Shown here in pieces: positions 35,994-44,453 of a stretch of 64,000 nt of DNA. The position numbers were made by a program, and so were the translations under genes. The notes under the pieces are model-generated. The model was not told the origin of the DNA and did not search any database. It worked only from the letters and a program-made list of their open reading frames with translations. The DNA is from a bacterium. GTDB lineage: Bacteria > Bacteroidota > Bacteroidia > Chitinophagales > Saprospiraceae. The stretch spans positions 22,578-86,577 of the forward strand of contig JANSXW010000006.1 of assembly GCA_024742755.1 (NCBI GenBank), read 5' to 3'. Position 1 is the first letter of the stretch. The number at the start of each line of letters is the position of its first letter.

Positions 35994-38156
35994 TTACCAA
36001 TTCAGCACGGCTCCAAAGTAAAGAGATCTTTGCTGTAAATACTGCCAGGCGAACGAAGAATAGTCCGGTGCCGTAAAAATCTGTTCCTGTTGGTTCTCAA
36101 TATTCAGGGCATTATTTAGGGTAACGAAAGCGACCAGGAACGACTGTTGCAGCGGTATCGTTTTCGACCAGTTGAAGCTAAGGCTGTGGTAGTTATCCAT
36201 TCGGGCCTGATTCGGCAATGCCGCAAAGATAGGCTCATAGGCGTTGGCCTGCTGCTGCCACTGGCTCCCAATGACCGGTGTGTACCACAAGCCTTGCCGG
36301 TGTATCCATGCAGCAGAGAGGTTGAACAGGGATGGATTGTCATAAGTCAGGAACACCCTTACAAAGTAATCCAGGTCATTCTGCCCATTAAACACCATGC
36401 CTTCAGGGCTTGTATTTTCTACATCCAGGTAGGCATAGGACGCCTGTAGCTCGAGGTGCTCGTGAAAGCGGTACCGCACCTGCGCCTCAACACCGTTTAT
36501 AAGCCGCCGGTCGGTAGCAGTCCCATCTTGCGCAAACCGGATATCTCCACCTTCCCGTTTATGAAAAATTGCTGCATTAAAGCCAATCTTTTCTGTTTCA
36601 TAGGCATACTCCAGGGCTCCCTGATCACTGTAAACGTAGTTAAAGGCCCGGTTGAAAAAATTGGGGTTGAGGTACCCGTTGTACTGTCCGATCGTGCCAG
36701 ACAACGTATGCTCGTCTGTGAAATGAAACTTGGTGATCAGCTGCCTGGAAAAGTAATCCGGCTGGCCGGGGAGCACCGGGATGTTCTTTCTAAACCCGGA
36801 AATCACAGACAACCGCTCACTGAAGAACCGGCTCCGGCTCAGCAGGTAAAGCTCTGTGTTGTTATTGCGGGCGGTGCCAGAGATCGGACGGGCGGGATCC
36901 GTTGGCCTTACCGCGAAATAGTAGTCCGGCTCTGATCCGCGAAAGTCGTACCGCACCTTTTCTGCCGTGATGCCTGCTGACAGGGTCCAGGTCTCGAATA
37001 AGTTGAGCTGCCCATTGAGTGAGGCGTAGTACCGCCGGGATTGATTATCATCTCTCAGGTTGCCAAAGTCAAACGCTGAAGCGGTGAAGTCTCCACTGAC
37101 ATTTGCCGAAAGCGACCAAATATCCCCCAGCCAGCGCAATCTCGCCACCTGAAAATGGCGGTTGGTCTGCGCTTCAGCCGGTCCCCGATGAGCGAATAGG
37201 TTCAGGTCGAGGGTGCTGCGCTCAGACAGGCCGTAGCCATACCAATCCAGCAAGAGGTTGGTACGGAGCTGACTGTGCAGTTTAAACCCACCATCTGCCA
37301 CGCTGAATCCCCGGAGGTCAGGGATATTGCTGCCATTTACTTCCAGGAAGGCACCAGAGAACTGATGATTGCCGTACACATGCAGGCTGCTCCGCTTGCC
37401 GAGAGGGCGCCCGTGGAAAAGCCCTGCATTGCCCAATCCAGCAGATGCCTGCCAGAATGGATCGCCCACCTGCTCTACGGTCTCCACCTCTACCATGCCT
37501 GCGGTGGCATTGCCGTAGGCTAGTGAAGGGTTGCTGGCAAAAACGGTAACCCGCTCTACCATTTCGGTATTGAAAATACTGAAGAAGCCATTACCACCGA
37601 GACTGGTAGACCGGACCGGGTTGGCTAAAGGCACGCCATCCAGTACCACGATACTCCGCCCGCTGGAAGACCCCCTCAGGTTGACTTCTGCGGATTCTTC
37701 TGTATTGGTAGAGCTTGGCAAAACCGTTAATGCCTTGAGTGGGTCGGCGAAAGAAAAGGGAATAGTGTAGATGTCAAATTTATTGAGCTCCATAAGGGCA
37801 AAATCCTGAGCAACGGGCCGTTTGGCTGCGACCTGTACTGTTGTCAGGATATTGGTGCTCTCCTGCAGAGTGATCTGCAAAGCTTCCCCGTCCCCGGGCA
37901 GCGGCAGTTCCTGCGTTTCGTAGCCAAGAAAGGAGACGACTAAGGTATCCTCAGGGCTGCTGAACGGCAAAGAGAATTGTCCGTCCATATCCGAAAGCAC
38001 CCCGGTGGCGGCATGCTGTTTCAGGTATACATTTGCTGCAAAAACAGGTGCACCGTTTGTGTCGGTGATCTGACCTGAAACCTTGTTCTGGCCAAATAGC
38101 ATAGCGGGGACAAGCAAAACCCACAAAAGACCAAAATACTGGATTTTCACTTTCAT
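35994..38156 (-). CDS. TonB-dependent receptor with carboxypeptidase-like N-terminal domain
   Basis: The 720-residue protein has a signal peptide (LLWVLLVPAMLFGQ). A CarboxypepD_reg-like beta domain (about 25-110) has VSGQITDTNGAPVFAANVYL and FLGYETQEL. A plug domain follows (about 115-250) with VNLRGSSSGRSIVVLDGVPL, then a C-terminal 22-strand-type barrel ending in an aromatic strand (YFGAVLNW). The SusC-type length (about 1000) is not reached, so it resembles smaller siderophore/peptide-type receptors. No SusD partner is present. It is the first gene after the TOMM cluster in the direction of transcription, but a terminator-like hairpin (38172-38212) sits in front of it. It may still take part in passing or re-importing the peptide across the outer membrane (inference). 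Confidence 0.9.
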   Translation of the reverse strand: MKVKIQYFGLLWVLLVPAMLFGQNKVSGQITDTNGAPVFAANVYLKQHAATGVLSDMDGQFSLPFSSPEDTLVVSFLGYETQELPLPGDGEALQITLQESTNILTTVQVAAKRPVAQDFALMELNKFDIYTIPFSFADPLKALTVLPSSTNTEESAEVNLRGSSSGRSIVVLDGVPLANPVRSTSLGGNGFFSIFNTEMVERVTVFASNPSLAYGNATAGMVEVETVEQVGDPFWQASAGLGNAGLFHGRPLGKRSSLHVYGNHQFSGAFLEVNGSNIPDLRGFSVADGGFKLHSQLRTNLLLDWYGYGLSERSTLDLNLFAHRGPAEAQTNRHFQVARLRWLGDIWSLSANVSGDFTASAFDFGNLRDDNQSRRYYASLNGQLNLFETWTLSAGITAEKVRYDFRGSEPDYYFAVRPTDPARPISGTARNNNTELYLLSRSRFFSERLSVISGFRKNIPVLPGQPDYFSRQLITKFHFTDEHTLSGTIGQYNGYLNPNFFNRAFNYVYSDQGALEYAYETEKIGFNAAIFHKREGGDIRFAQDGTATDRRLINGVEAQVRYRFHEHLELQASYAYLDVENTSPEGMVFNGQNDLDYFVRVFLTYDNPSLFNLSAAWIHRQGLWYTPVIGSQWQQQANAYEPIFAALPNQARMDNYHSLSFNWSKTIPLQQSFLVAFVTLNNALNIENQQEQIFTAPDYSSFAWQYLQQRSLYFGAVLNW

Positions 38157-38171
38157 GACTCAGCAGTTTTT

Positions 38172-38212
38172 AAAAACCCCGGCCGCCATAATCATATGGG
38201 ACTTGGCCGGGG
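38172..38212 (-). terminator. Terminator-like hairpin between TOMM cluster and TonB receptor
   Basis: On the minus strand, CCCCGGCC (38212-38205) pairs with GGCCGGGG (38184-38177) across a 20-base loop, followed by TTTTT at 38176-38172. The form is that of a rho-independent terminator. It lies about 15 bases before the receptor ATG at 38156, so read-through would place the hairpin right before the start codon, and it could serve as an attenuator. Confidence 0.75.
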
Positions 38213-38278
38213 CACAATACCTGTTATTACATTTTAGATGTCTTCAGCCCTTAAGAAAAGATGGAGCCGGTATTGTGA

Positions 38279-39064
38279 CTAAATCAACAACTTGGCCACC
38301 TCACCGAGGCGGTAGCTATCCGGAAATTGTGCTACGCCCGCTTTGTACAGGGTGACGGCCTCTTCCTTGCGGTCCTGTTCCAGCAGCAGCTCAATAAGCA
38401 ACACATAGGCGTCTTCTTTCCCCCAGCTAGGCAGATAGGGATTGATGATGCGCTGGTCTGGCAGTTCAATGGCTTTTTTGAAATAGTCTTCTGCTTTCTT
38501 ACCACCGCCGTACTGAGCAGGCGTGTAGTAGTCGATACTGCCCAAAACGTAGTGCGCCCTTAAATTCTCAGGGTCCAGGTCAATGGCTGCGAGCGCATTT
38601 TTCTTGCACCGGTTGGATATGATCCCGGCTTTCATGCCCGATACAAACTGAATCGAATAGCTCTGCATGTAAGCCAGTAATGCCAGGTCTTCGGCATTCT
38701 TGCGTTCTTTGGCTTCCAGGATTTCGATTCCTTTCAAGACGGCGGCTTCGCTGTTCTCATAGTCTTCGATTTCACCGAAGAATATCGCTTTGTAGAAATA
38801 GTTATAAGCCAGCCAGTAGGGCCCAATCTGCGGGGCTTGCGGCAGAGCGTCAGTCAGTTTTTGCTCCTGGTCCAAAACCGGCTGAATGTCTTTTTGCAGC
38901 ATCGCGGAGACGAAGGCATTGAAAATCTTATCCTGTATGCCCTTGAACAGGGAATCGGAGGCGATCAGGTTATAATCCAACTCTACCGTTTGGGAGTTGC
39001 CTTGGTTGCAGGCGCTGACCTGCATGCTTAGCAGAAACAGAAAAATGAAATAAACAGGTTTCAT
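38279..39064 (-). CDS. TPR-like lipoprotein at the end of the TOMM operon
   Basis: The 261-residue protein has a lipoprotein signal (FLFLLSMQVSACNQ, Cys near residue 19). The rest is all-helical with TPR-like units (ALAAIDLDPENLRAHYVLGSIDYYTPAQYGGGKKAEDYFKKAIELP in part; EAVTLYKAGVAQFPDSYRLGEVAKLL). Such proteins scaffold other proteins on the periplasmic face of the outer membrane. Its position, 18 bases after the membrane protease gene and before a terminator, makes it the last member of the TOMM operon. Immunity or export are possible roles, but the sequence does not decide. Confidence 0.7.
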   Translation of the reverse strand: MKPVYFIFLFLLSMQVSACNQGNSQTVELDYNLIASDSLFKGIQDKIFNAFVSAMLQKDIQPVLDQEQKLTDALPQAPQIGPYWLAYNYFYKAIFFGEIEDYENSEAAVLKGIEILEAKERKNAEDLALLAYMQSYSIQFVSGMKAGIISNRCKKNALAAIDLDPENLRAHYVLGSIDYYTPAQYGGGKKAEDYFKKAIELPDQRIINPYLPSWGKEDAYVLLIELLLEQDRKEEAVTLYKAGVAQFPDSYRLGEVAKLLI

Positions 39065-39082
39065 GATGAATCAATTTTGAGA

Positions 39083-39568
39083 TTAAAATTCTGGTTTCAA
39101 GCTCATTAACAGGGAGATCAGCAGGGTCCAGGCCATAACGTGGGCGTACCATCGGTTGGTAAACCAGCAGGCTTTTACTGCTTCCTGCATATTGGTAATG
39201 TCTTCCTTTGCATTTTCTTTGATGTCCTTCTCGAAGAGCAGCATAGAAAAGTCAGAGAAAAAGGGATTGGTTTCAATAGCAATCTGTAGCCACAATGCGT
39301 AGAATAGCCACTCCAGCCCCCAGAATGTATAGTGGTAAGCCCAGGCAAATAAGGCTACGGTCACTGCGCAGCCGCTGACCATAAAGATGATCTTTCTCCA
39401 ATATTCTCTTCGCTGAATATGAACACTGATGTAAGGCATGTAAGTGCGTGGGGCAATGCCCAACCCCTCTACCCGGTAGCCCAGCAGCGTCGCACTTAGC
39501 GCGTGCCCTCCTTCGTGGAGGAGCATAAGTACAGGTATCGTCGCAAACGTAAGTATCCAGGTCAACAT
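39083..39568 (-). CDS. M50-like membrane metalloprotease of the TOMM cluster
   Basis: The 161-residue protein has about four transmembrane helices. The first carries VLMLLHEGGHALSATLLGY, an HExxH zinc-binding motif (HEGGH) inside the membrane as in site-2 proteases. A later IAIETNPFFSDFSMLL looks like the NPxxSD-type segment that supplies the third zinc ligand, the Asp. It is short for the M50 family and lacks a PDZ domain. In TOMM clusters a membrane protease (a CAAX-type SagE in the streptolysin S cluster) removes the leader or gives immunity; this gene occupies that place, 3 bases after the ABC permease gene. Role by context is inferred. Confidence 0.75.
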   Translation of the reverse strand: MLTWILTFATIPVLMLLHEGGHALSATLLGYRVEGLGIAPRTYMPYISVHIQRREYWRKIIFMVSGCAVTVALFAWAYHYTFWGLEWLFYALWLQIAIETNPFFSDFSMLLFEKDIKENAKEDITNMQEAVKACWFTNRWYAHVMAWTLLISLLMSLKPEF

Positions 39569-39571
39569 AGG

Positions 39572-40294
39572 TTATCGTTTTAGCTGATAGTGATGAAACA
39601 GGTAACGGAATAGAGCAAAGTACACTACAATGCTTACGCCACAGTAAATCAGGCTCACGGTGAGGAACTCGCCCCGAATGACATTCAGCACATGGTTGAG
39701 CGGCAGCAAATCAGCTATTCGGTTCAGGGAAGGGTTGACTTCTCTGAGTGGATAATAGGCATTGCTCAAAAAAATCAGCAGGAAGAAGATAAAATTGAGC
39801 AGCCCGTTTGATACCCGTACCCGGATGTTTGAGAAGCTGAGTACCAAGCCAAGGGCAGCGAAACAAAGCATCCCCACCACACTACCTAGTCCTATGTATG
39901 CCAGCTCTGAAAGCGTAAACGTGTAGCCGTACAAGACAAAAGCCAAAGCAAACATCAGCAACGCCATCATGACAATGAATAAGGAGCGGCTCACCGCGAG
40001 GCTTGCAAAGTGGCTGACCGTACTCGTTGGCAACACCCTGAAGTATCGGATCATGTTGTACTCATAGTACTCCTTGACCACCTCTCCGATGGCAAACATT
40101 CCTTCGCTGGCCAGCGTAGCCCCCAGAATGCCCGTAATCAGAAAAGATACATAGGCGGGGTCTTCCGCTCCTCCCCAGATCATAGAAAAAATCAGGAAAA
40201 GGAACACCGGGAAAACAAGGGTGAAAAAGACGGCCTGAGACACCCGGAAATCTGTAACTAACCGGTAGTATATGGTTGCAGTAAAGGTCTTCAT
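39572..40294 (-). CDS. ABC-2 type exporter permease of the TOMM cluster
   Basis: The 240-residue protein has six hydrophobic helices (for example FFTLVFPVFLFLIFSMIWGG and FAALGLVLSF) and the ABC-2 pattern SVVGMLCFAALGLVLSFSNIRVRVSN, followed by LNFIFFLLIFLSNAYYPLREVNPSL. ABC-2 permeases form the channel of peptide and drug exporters. Its start overlaps the ATPase stop by four bases (ATGA), so subunits are co-translated. The likely cargo is the modified peptide encoded upstream. Unlike the streptolysin S cluster (three sagGHI genes), only one permease is present, so a homodimer is expected. Confidence 0.88.
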   Translation of the reverse strand: MKTFTATIYYRLVTDFRVSQAVFFTLVFPVFLFLIFSMIWGGAEDPAYVSFLITGILGATLASEGMFAIGEVVKEYYEYNMIRYFRVLPTSTVSHFASLAVSRSLFIVMMALLMFALAFVLYGYTFTLSELAYIGLGSVVGMLCFAALGLVLSFSNIRVRVSNGLLNFIFFLLIFLSNAYYPLREVNPSLNRIADLLPLNHVLNVIRGEFLTVSLIYCGVSIVVYFALFRYLFHHYQLKR

Positions 40295-41184
40295 ACCGTA
40301 AGTTTTTTAGTGGATAAAGCATATACGTCCATAAGACTGGTATTCATGATGGAGTAGCTGGAGGTCAGCCTGGCGATCCGCCCGAGCAGTTCATCGAGGT
40401 TGGAAGGCAGGATATGCAGCTGCTCATCCTCCTCGTAAAACTCCGCTTGCTGCTCCTCAAGAAATGCAGTCAGTGCAGGCTCCTGTCGAACGACAACCTT
40501 CCGGTCGAAAGGCAGGTATTCCTCCGAAAGCAACCGGTTGGTCGAAATCATAGGCATGGGCATCACCCCTTTGCTAAGGAATATGATGCTATCTGCATGT
40601 TCCTGCGCTTCTTCCCAGGAGTGGGTGGTAAAAAGCACGGTCCGGTTGGGATTGGACAGAATGCCTTTATCCCAGACTCTCCTGCGGCTGAACGGGTCCA
40701 GTTCGCTGGTCGCTTCGTCCAGTATGAGGAATTCAGGGTTATGCATTAAAGCGAGTAGTACCCAAACCTTTTTGCGTTCACCCTTAGACAGATAGCGTAT
40801 TTGCTTATCCAGGTGATCCTGCAACTGAACCGCTTCCAAAAGCTCCGGTTCCGGCAGCGCGCCCGGTAACCCGTAGATCGTTCTGAAGTACCGGATGACT
40901 TCTTTGACCTTTAGCAAAACGAAAGCCTGCAGCCGGTCAAAGACTACACCGATCCGTTGCCGGTCAATTTTTTGGAAGGGTTGCCCAAATACCGAGACAG
41001 ATCCGCTATCCGGTTCAAGAGCATGGGTGAGGAGGTCTATTAAGGTAGACTTGCCAGCCCCGTTGTGCCCCAAAACAGCCACTCTCTGCCCGGGCTCAAT
41101 GGTAAACCCTACATCGTTGAGCAGCGTTTTGCCCCGCACCTGGTAGGAAAGGCGTTCACATTTAAGTATTGTTGTCGTTTTCAT
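40291..41184 (-). CDS. ABC exporter ATPase of the TOMM cluster
   Basis: The protein has 297 residues from the ATG at 41184 (MKTTTILKCERLSYQV); a further ATG lies seven codons upstream. The motifs are Walker A LGHNGAGKST, a Q-loop region replaced by VVFDRLQAF, signature RYLSKGERKKV (LSKGE rather than LSGGQ), Walker B FLILDEATSELDP and the switch His in FTTHSWEEAQ. The 75-residue C-terminal extension resembles that of bacteriocin and drug exporter ATPases. The start overlaps the 3' end of the dehydrogenase gene by 23 bases. Confidence 0.92.
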   Translation of the reverse strand: MKTTTILKCERLSYQVRGKTLLNDVGFTIEPGQRVAVLGHNGAGKSTLIDLLTHALEPDSGSVSVFGQPFQKIDRQRIGVVFDRLQAFVLLKVKEVIRYFRTIYGLPGALPEPELLEAVQLQDHLDKQIRYLSKGERKKVWVLLALMHNPEFLILDEATSELDPFSRRRVWDKGILSNPNRTVLFTTHSWEEAQEHADSIIFLSKGVMPMPMISTNRLLSEEYLPFDRKVVVRQEPALTAFLEEQQAEFYEEDEQLHILPSNLDELLGRIARLTSSYSIMNTSLMDVYALSTKKLTV

Positions 41185-42052
41185 TTTTTCCGATGTATTG
41201 TACACTTAAAATGGATTCAAAAACACCATCAACGCCAAGCAGGTCATTAACAGACTCGTCCATAAACCCGCCGAGCAGGCAGCTACCCAGCCCCAGCGCC
41301 TCAGCATTCAGGCTCAGGTTTTGGCTTACACTGCCACATTCCTGCAGGATAAAGCGGTACGCACGCTCCCGGTACTTGATGAAGGTGCGTTCAAATACAG
41401 CCGTGGTCAAGACCACTGCACTCGCCTTGAAGGCATCAACAAAACTGCTTGCGGAAGTCGCTTGCTCTACCGCTGCTGCATCAACCTTTTGGCTAAGCAG
41501 TTCCAGCCCGTTGCGCTCCGGGCAATAGTGGTACAACCCCTTGGGTATTTGCCCATCAAGCACAACCACGTAGAGCTCAAGCGGATATAGCCCCCCGGCT
41601 GACGGAACAGTGCGCCAGCTCCATTCTGAATTCCCAGCAGCTTCCCCTTCCCCAGCCTGACGGGCAGTAATGCCATAGGCATGATGCAGCAGGTGGTAAA
41701 GCTCATTCATGGAGATGCTGTAGGGTTGAAACTTCCGCACACTGCGGCGATTGCGCTGCAACTCGAACAGGTGGGCATCCGGATAGAGATTCGCTTTTAC
41801 AGCTGCGTAGGGCTCAAAACTGAAAAACTGAGTCCCCGGATGTACCTTGTAAGGCTTGCTTGCCCGCTCATTAATGTAGGGGTTGTTCATCTGTTCTGCC
41901 AGTTGCCCCTGCCGCATCAGGTCCCAGGAAGCGAACTTGGAATTATCATGATAAAGCAACGCCAGGGAGTTCAGGTACTCTTCGCTTGCATACAGCGATG
42001 CATCGCGTTTCCTGTACTTTGCTTTTATAGCTTCTAGTGTAAGCATGGCCAA
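41162..42052 (-). CDS. SagB-type FMN-dependent azoline dehydrogenase
   Basis: The 296-residue nitroreductase-fold protein has RRSVRKFQPYSISMNELYHLLHHAYG near residue 85, the SagB hallmark SAGGLYPLELYVV, KYRERAYRFILQECGSVSQNL and LLGVDGVFESILSVQYIGK at the end. In azoline-peptide clusters SagB oxidises thiazolines and oxazolines to aromatic azoles using FMN. It follows the YcaO gene by 15 bases. The intact catalytic segments predict that the product carries thiazoles rather than thiazolines only. Confidence 0.93.
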   Translation of the reverse strand: MAMLTLEAIKAKYRKRDASLYASEEYLNSLALLYHDNSKFASWDLMRQGQLAEQMNNPYINERASKPYKVHPGTQFFSFEPYAAVKANLYPDAHLFELQRNRRSVRKFQPYSISMNELYHLLHHAYGITARQAGEGEAAGNSEWSWRTVPSAGGLYPLELYVVVLDGQIPKGLYHYCPERNGLELLSQKVDAAAVEQATSASSFVDAFKASAVVLTTAVFERTFIKYRERAYRFILQECGSVSQNLSLNAEALGLGSCLLGGFMDESVNDLLGVDGVFESILSVQYIGKNENDNNT

Positions 42053-42067
42053 TTTAGGTTTTCAGGT

Positions 42068-43375
42068 TTACGGAAAAGGATGAGGAAACTTATTCAGGCT
42101 GTGGTAGTCCCGGTTGGACAACCCGAGCGCCTTTGGCACCTCATAGAGGCGTTTTCCTCCCAAAAAGTAGAATGGATAGGCACCATTCATCTGCAGGAGC
42201 TGAGGGACGAAAGTGCTCGTAGCGTAGTACCCACAGTCCCGCACATCCGGCAGGGTGAGGTCACGGACCAATACATTGTACCCTTTACGCCGAAACAGCT
42301 TCAACAGCCCCTGCAATTCCGCTTTGGTGCCTCCGGCAGGCGCAGGCTCGTGCAAGTCGATCTTTTTGGTCGGCTTTGCATTCCTCCAGGGATCGAAGGC
42401 GTGCTGCAATTCGGGGCGCTTGAGGTAGAAAATAGAGTGGTCCTCAAAGTTCTGTATCTCGTTGAAGTCATCCGTTGGGTGCCAGTCCTTCTTTTCGGCC
42501 AGGAGGTAGCGGAAGTAAGATACAGCCTGACCTATCTCCTGAGTTACCTTCTTGAAAGCCTCGCCGTAGGTACCCCTTGCCGAGGTACCAACTGCTACAA
42601 AGGGGCCAAAATCGGCCTGCCCGAAACAAATACCAAACACGGCAGGCACTCCCAGGTCGTAGTTGATGTCAAAAAAGTGCCATTCATAAGAGGTCGGGAA
42701 CAGGTTATCCAGGTAGTCCTGAATTTCTCCCGTGATCCGGATTTTCTCCCTGAACATATTGTGCGCCCAGGTCATCGTGAAGCTATCCCGCTCAATGCAC
42801 TCGTACAGCCCCAGCAGGATAGCACGGTAAAAGTCAGAGTGGGCGGCGAGCCCTGTAGAGGTGTTGATATTGATCCACTCATCCTCGCCCGTCCAGGGCA
42901 GGTAGATGAATGCCCCCGGCACGTAAGACTCCTTGCCGGTCGTCAGGTCTTTACATGGAAACCAATGGAGCTTGCGGTCTTCCGTAAACCGGTACATTTG
43001 GTACCCCTCTTCTTCGTAAAACTTGTATTGCTCTTCGTGAAACAGGGCGTACTCGCTGGGATGTACCGCTGGTTTGCCCAACTCCCGGTACGAAGCGTAG
43101 GTGGCCTCTTCAAGATTGTAGATAGAGGGGCAATAACGCTCAATGGTTTCTCCGATTGTAGTGAGCACGGCATGCTCCCAACTGGCGCCACAGCCACTGC
43201 TGCGCCCTCCGAATTTCTCCTGGCTGAACACACTCGTGTCACAGGGCCAGATACCGAATGCGACGAGGTTGGGGTCAGCGTTCATAGTGGGCAATTTGGT
43301 GATGTGGGAAAGCAGCCCCAGCTCTCCGGAAATCATCTGATACCCGCGGTTCAAAGTTGTGATCGTACTATTCAT
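42068..43375 (-). CDS. YcaO cyclodehydratase (D protein) of the TOMM cluster
   Basis: The 435-residue protein has the YcaO ATP-binding elements SSGCGASWEHAVLTTIGETIERY (a variant of the S-x-G-x-G-x-x-x-x-A...E-x-x-E segment) and IALY-type helix LLGLYECIERDSFTMTW. The last residues are PHPFP, the PxPxP C-terminus that marks YcaO enzymes making azolines. YcaO uses ATP to cyclise Cys (and Ser/Thr) side chains onto the preceding carbonyl. Its start overlaps the stop of the C-protein gene by 8 bases, as expected for a C and D pair made together. The substrate is predicted to be the six Cys of the peptide at 44454-44579. Confidence 0.95.
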   Translation of the reverse strand: MNSTITTLNRGYQMISGELGLLSHITKLPTMNADPNLVAFGIWPCDTSVFSQEKFGGRSSGCGASWEHAVLTTIGETIERYCPSIYNLEEATYASYRELGKPAVHPSEYALFHEEQYKFYEEEGYQMYRFTEDRKLHWFPCKDLTTGKESYVPGAFIYLPWTGEDEWININTSTGLAAHSDFYRAILLGLYECIERDSFTMTWAHNMFREKIRITGEIQDYLDNLFPTSYEWHFFDINYDLGVPAVFGICFGQADFGPFVAVGTSARGTYGEAFKKVTQEIGQAVSYFRYLLAEKKDWHPTDDFNEIQNFEDHSIFYLKRPELQHAFDPWRNAKPTKKIDLHEPAPAGGTKAELQGLLKLFRRKGYNVLVRDLTLPDVRDCGYYATSTFVPQLLQMNGAYPFYFLGGKRLYEVPKALGLSNRDYHSLNKFPHPFP

Positions 43376-44357
43376 GGCGTAAGCTTATGGATTCTAACCA
43401 AGGTGAAGAATTGTATTCCAGTTTCGGCTTGCAAACCTCGCAGGTCGGCACCTTCAGAAGCCGGTGTGAAGTAACCTGAAGACTATTGACATCTAAAACA
43501 ATGTAGTTTCGCCACAGGGCAGGCACAGACCAGTACTTGAAGAATTTTATGACTTCCATCAGCGCGAGTGAGCCGGTTGTGCTATGAATGAGGGACTGGG
43601 GATACAGGGCGTAGTCTGGTTTTGCCGCTTCGCCCGTCTTTTCCAGGTAATCCTCGTAGATGCTATCGCAGGCCAGCACTGCCTCTTCCTTATTGCTTTT
43701 GATCCGCTTGATCAGGCAATTGTAGCAGCCCGTTTCTTTTCCATAGAAAATAGGGCCTATTTTGATCTGATCGAGATTGAGCCCTTCGATGTATAACCAG
43801 GGCTTATTCTGCGCGATGGCGACCTTATTGATGACCTTGAACTGAGTGGGGTTCCAGGCAGAGGCTTCTGCGATAAAGAAGTCCACTTCACTCAGAAAGT
43901 CCTCCAGCTGTTGCTTACTGAAGGGTTTTTCGGTAGACAGTTTTGCCACCGATTTGAATTCAACAGGCTTGGCCTGCTGCTCAAAAAGCTCAAGTACAGC
44001 CCCTGTGCCAATGAGGCCCAGCCTTACCTGAGATAAAACGTATGGAGCCTCCTGCTCCTCAGATACCCCCTGTGCTCCAGGCTCCAGGTACTTGTACAGT
44101 GCAGCAGGCAGTAAGTTGAAATCCCGCAGCTCTTCCAGCACAGTGAACACCCGGTCTTTTCCATACTCTTTTTCCAGTTTGTTTAGCCAGCGGTTGGGAA
44201 AGAGTGAAAACCCTTGTTTGGGCTTTTCGTACCGTTCCTTTATGGCTTCGAATATGGCGCGCTTCTCCGGTTCATCAAAGGTAACCGTATACAGCTCATT
44301 TCGGGTACGGACCTGATACAGGTCGTCTGGTCCTGGAATAACGTGGAACTTTTCCAT
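43368..44357 (-). CDS. TOMM leader-binding, ThiF/E1-like C protein (SagC-like)
   Basis: In this 329-residue protein, residues about 1-95 resemble the winged-helix RiPP recognition element (RRE) that grips precursor leaders (DDLYQVRTRNELYTVTFDE, then helices). The rest is an E1/ThiF-like fold without an ATP-binding GxGxxG loop: VRLGLIGTGAVLELFEQQ is degenerate. Two paired cysteines (CYNC near 217, CEVC near 310) fit the structural zinc of cyclodehydratase C proteins. Its partner is the YcaO just downstream. It sits 97 bases after the precursor gene, behind a hairpin. Confidence 0.88.
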   Translation of the reverse strand: MEKFHVIPGPDDLYQVRTRNELYTVTFDEPEKRAIFEAIKERYEKPKQGFSLFPNRWLNKLEKEYGKDRVFTVLEELRDFNLLPAALYKYLEPGAQGVSEEQEAPYVLSQVRLGLIGTGAVLELFEQQAKPVEFKSVAKLSTEKPFSKQQLEDFLSEVDFFIAEASAWNPTQFKVINKVAIAQNKPWLYIEGLNLDQIKIGPIFYGKETGCYNCLIKRIKSNKEEAVLACDSIYEDYLEKTGEAAKPDYALYPQSLIHSTTGSLALMEVIKFFKYWSVPALWRNYIVLDVNSLQVTSHRLLKVPTCEVCKPKLEYNSSPWLESISLRHE

Positions 44358-44388
44358 AGTCAGTCAGTTTTGTCATAAATCCAGAGGG

Positions 44389-44431
44389 AAGGAGTGAGCA
44401 GTTGCCATCAGAGACAACCGCCCGGCTCCTT
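44389..44431 (-). promoter_or_regulatory. Stem-loop between precursor peptide and modification enzymes
   Basis: On the minus strand, AAGGAG (44431-44426) pairs with CTCCTT (44394-44389). Inside that, GCGGTTGTC (44421-44413) pairs over nine positions with GGCAACTGC (44406-44398), with two G-T wobbles, around a six-base loop. There is no T-run after it. It may stabilise the precursor mRNA or reduce read-through, so that precursor exceeds enzyme, as known for sagA in streptococci. Confidence 0.6.
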
Positions 44432-44453
44432 TAGCATCGCTGCATGACGAAGG

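Noticed and set aside
42080..43474. 464-codon plus-strand open frame opposite the YcaO gene
   Set aside because: It mirrors the YcaO gene on the other strand, whose motifs and PxPxP end are unmistakable. No family or promoter supports the plus-strand reading.
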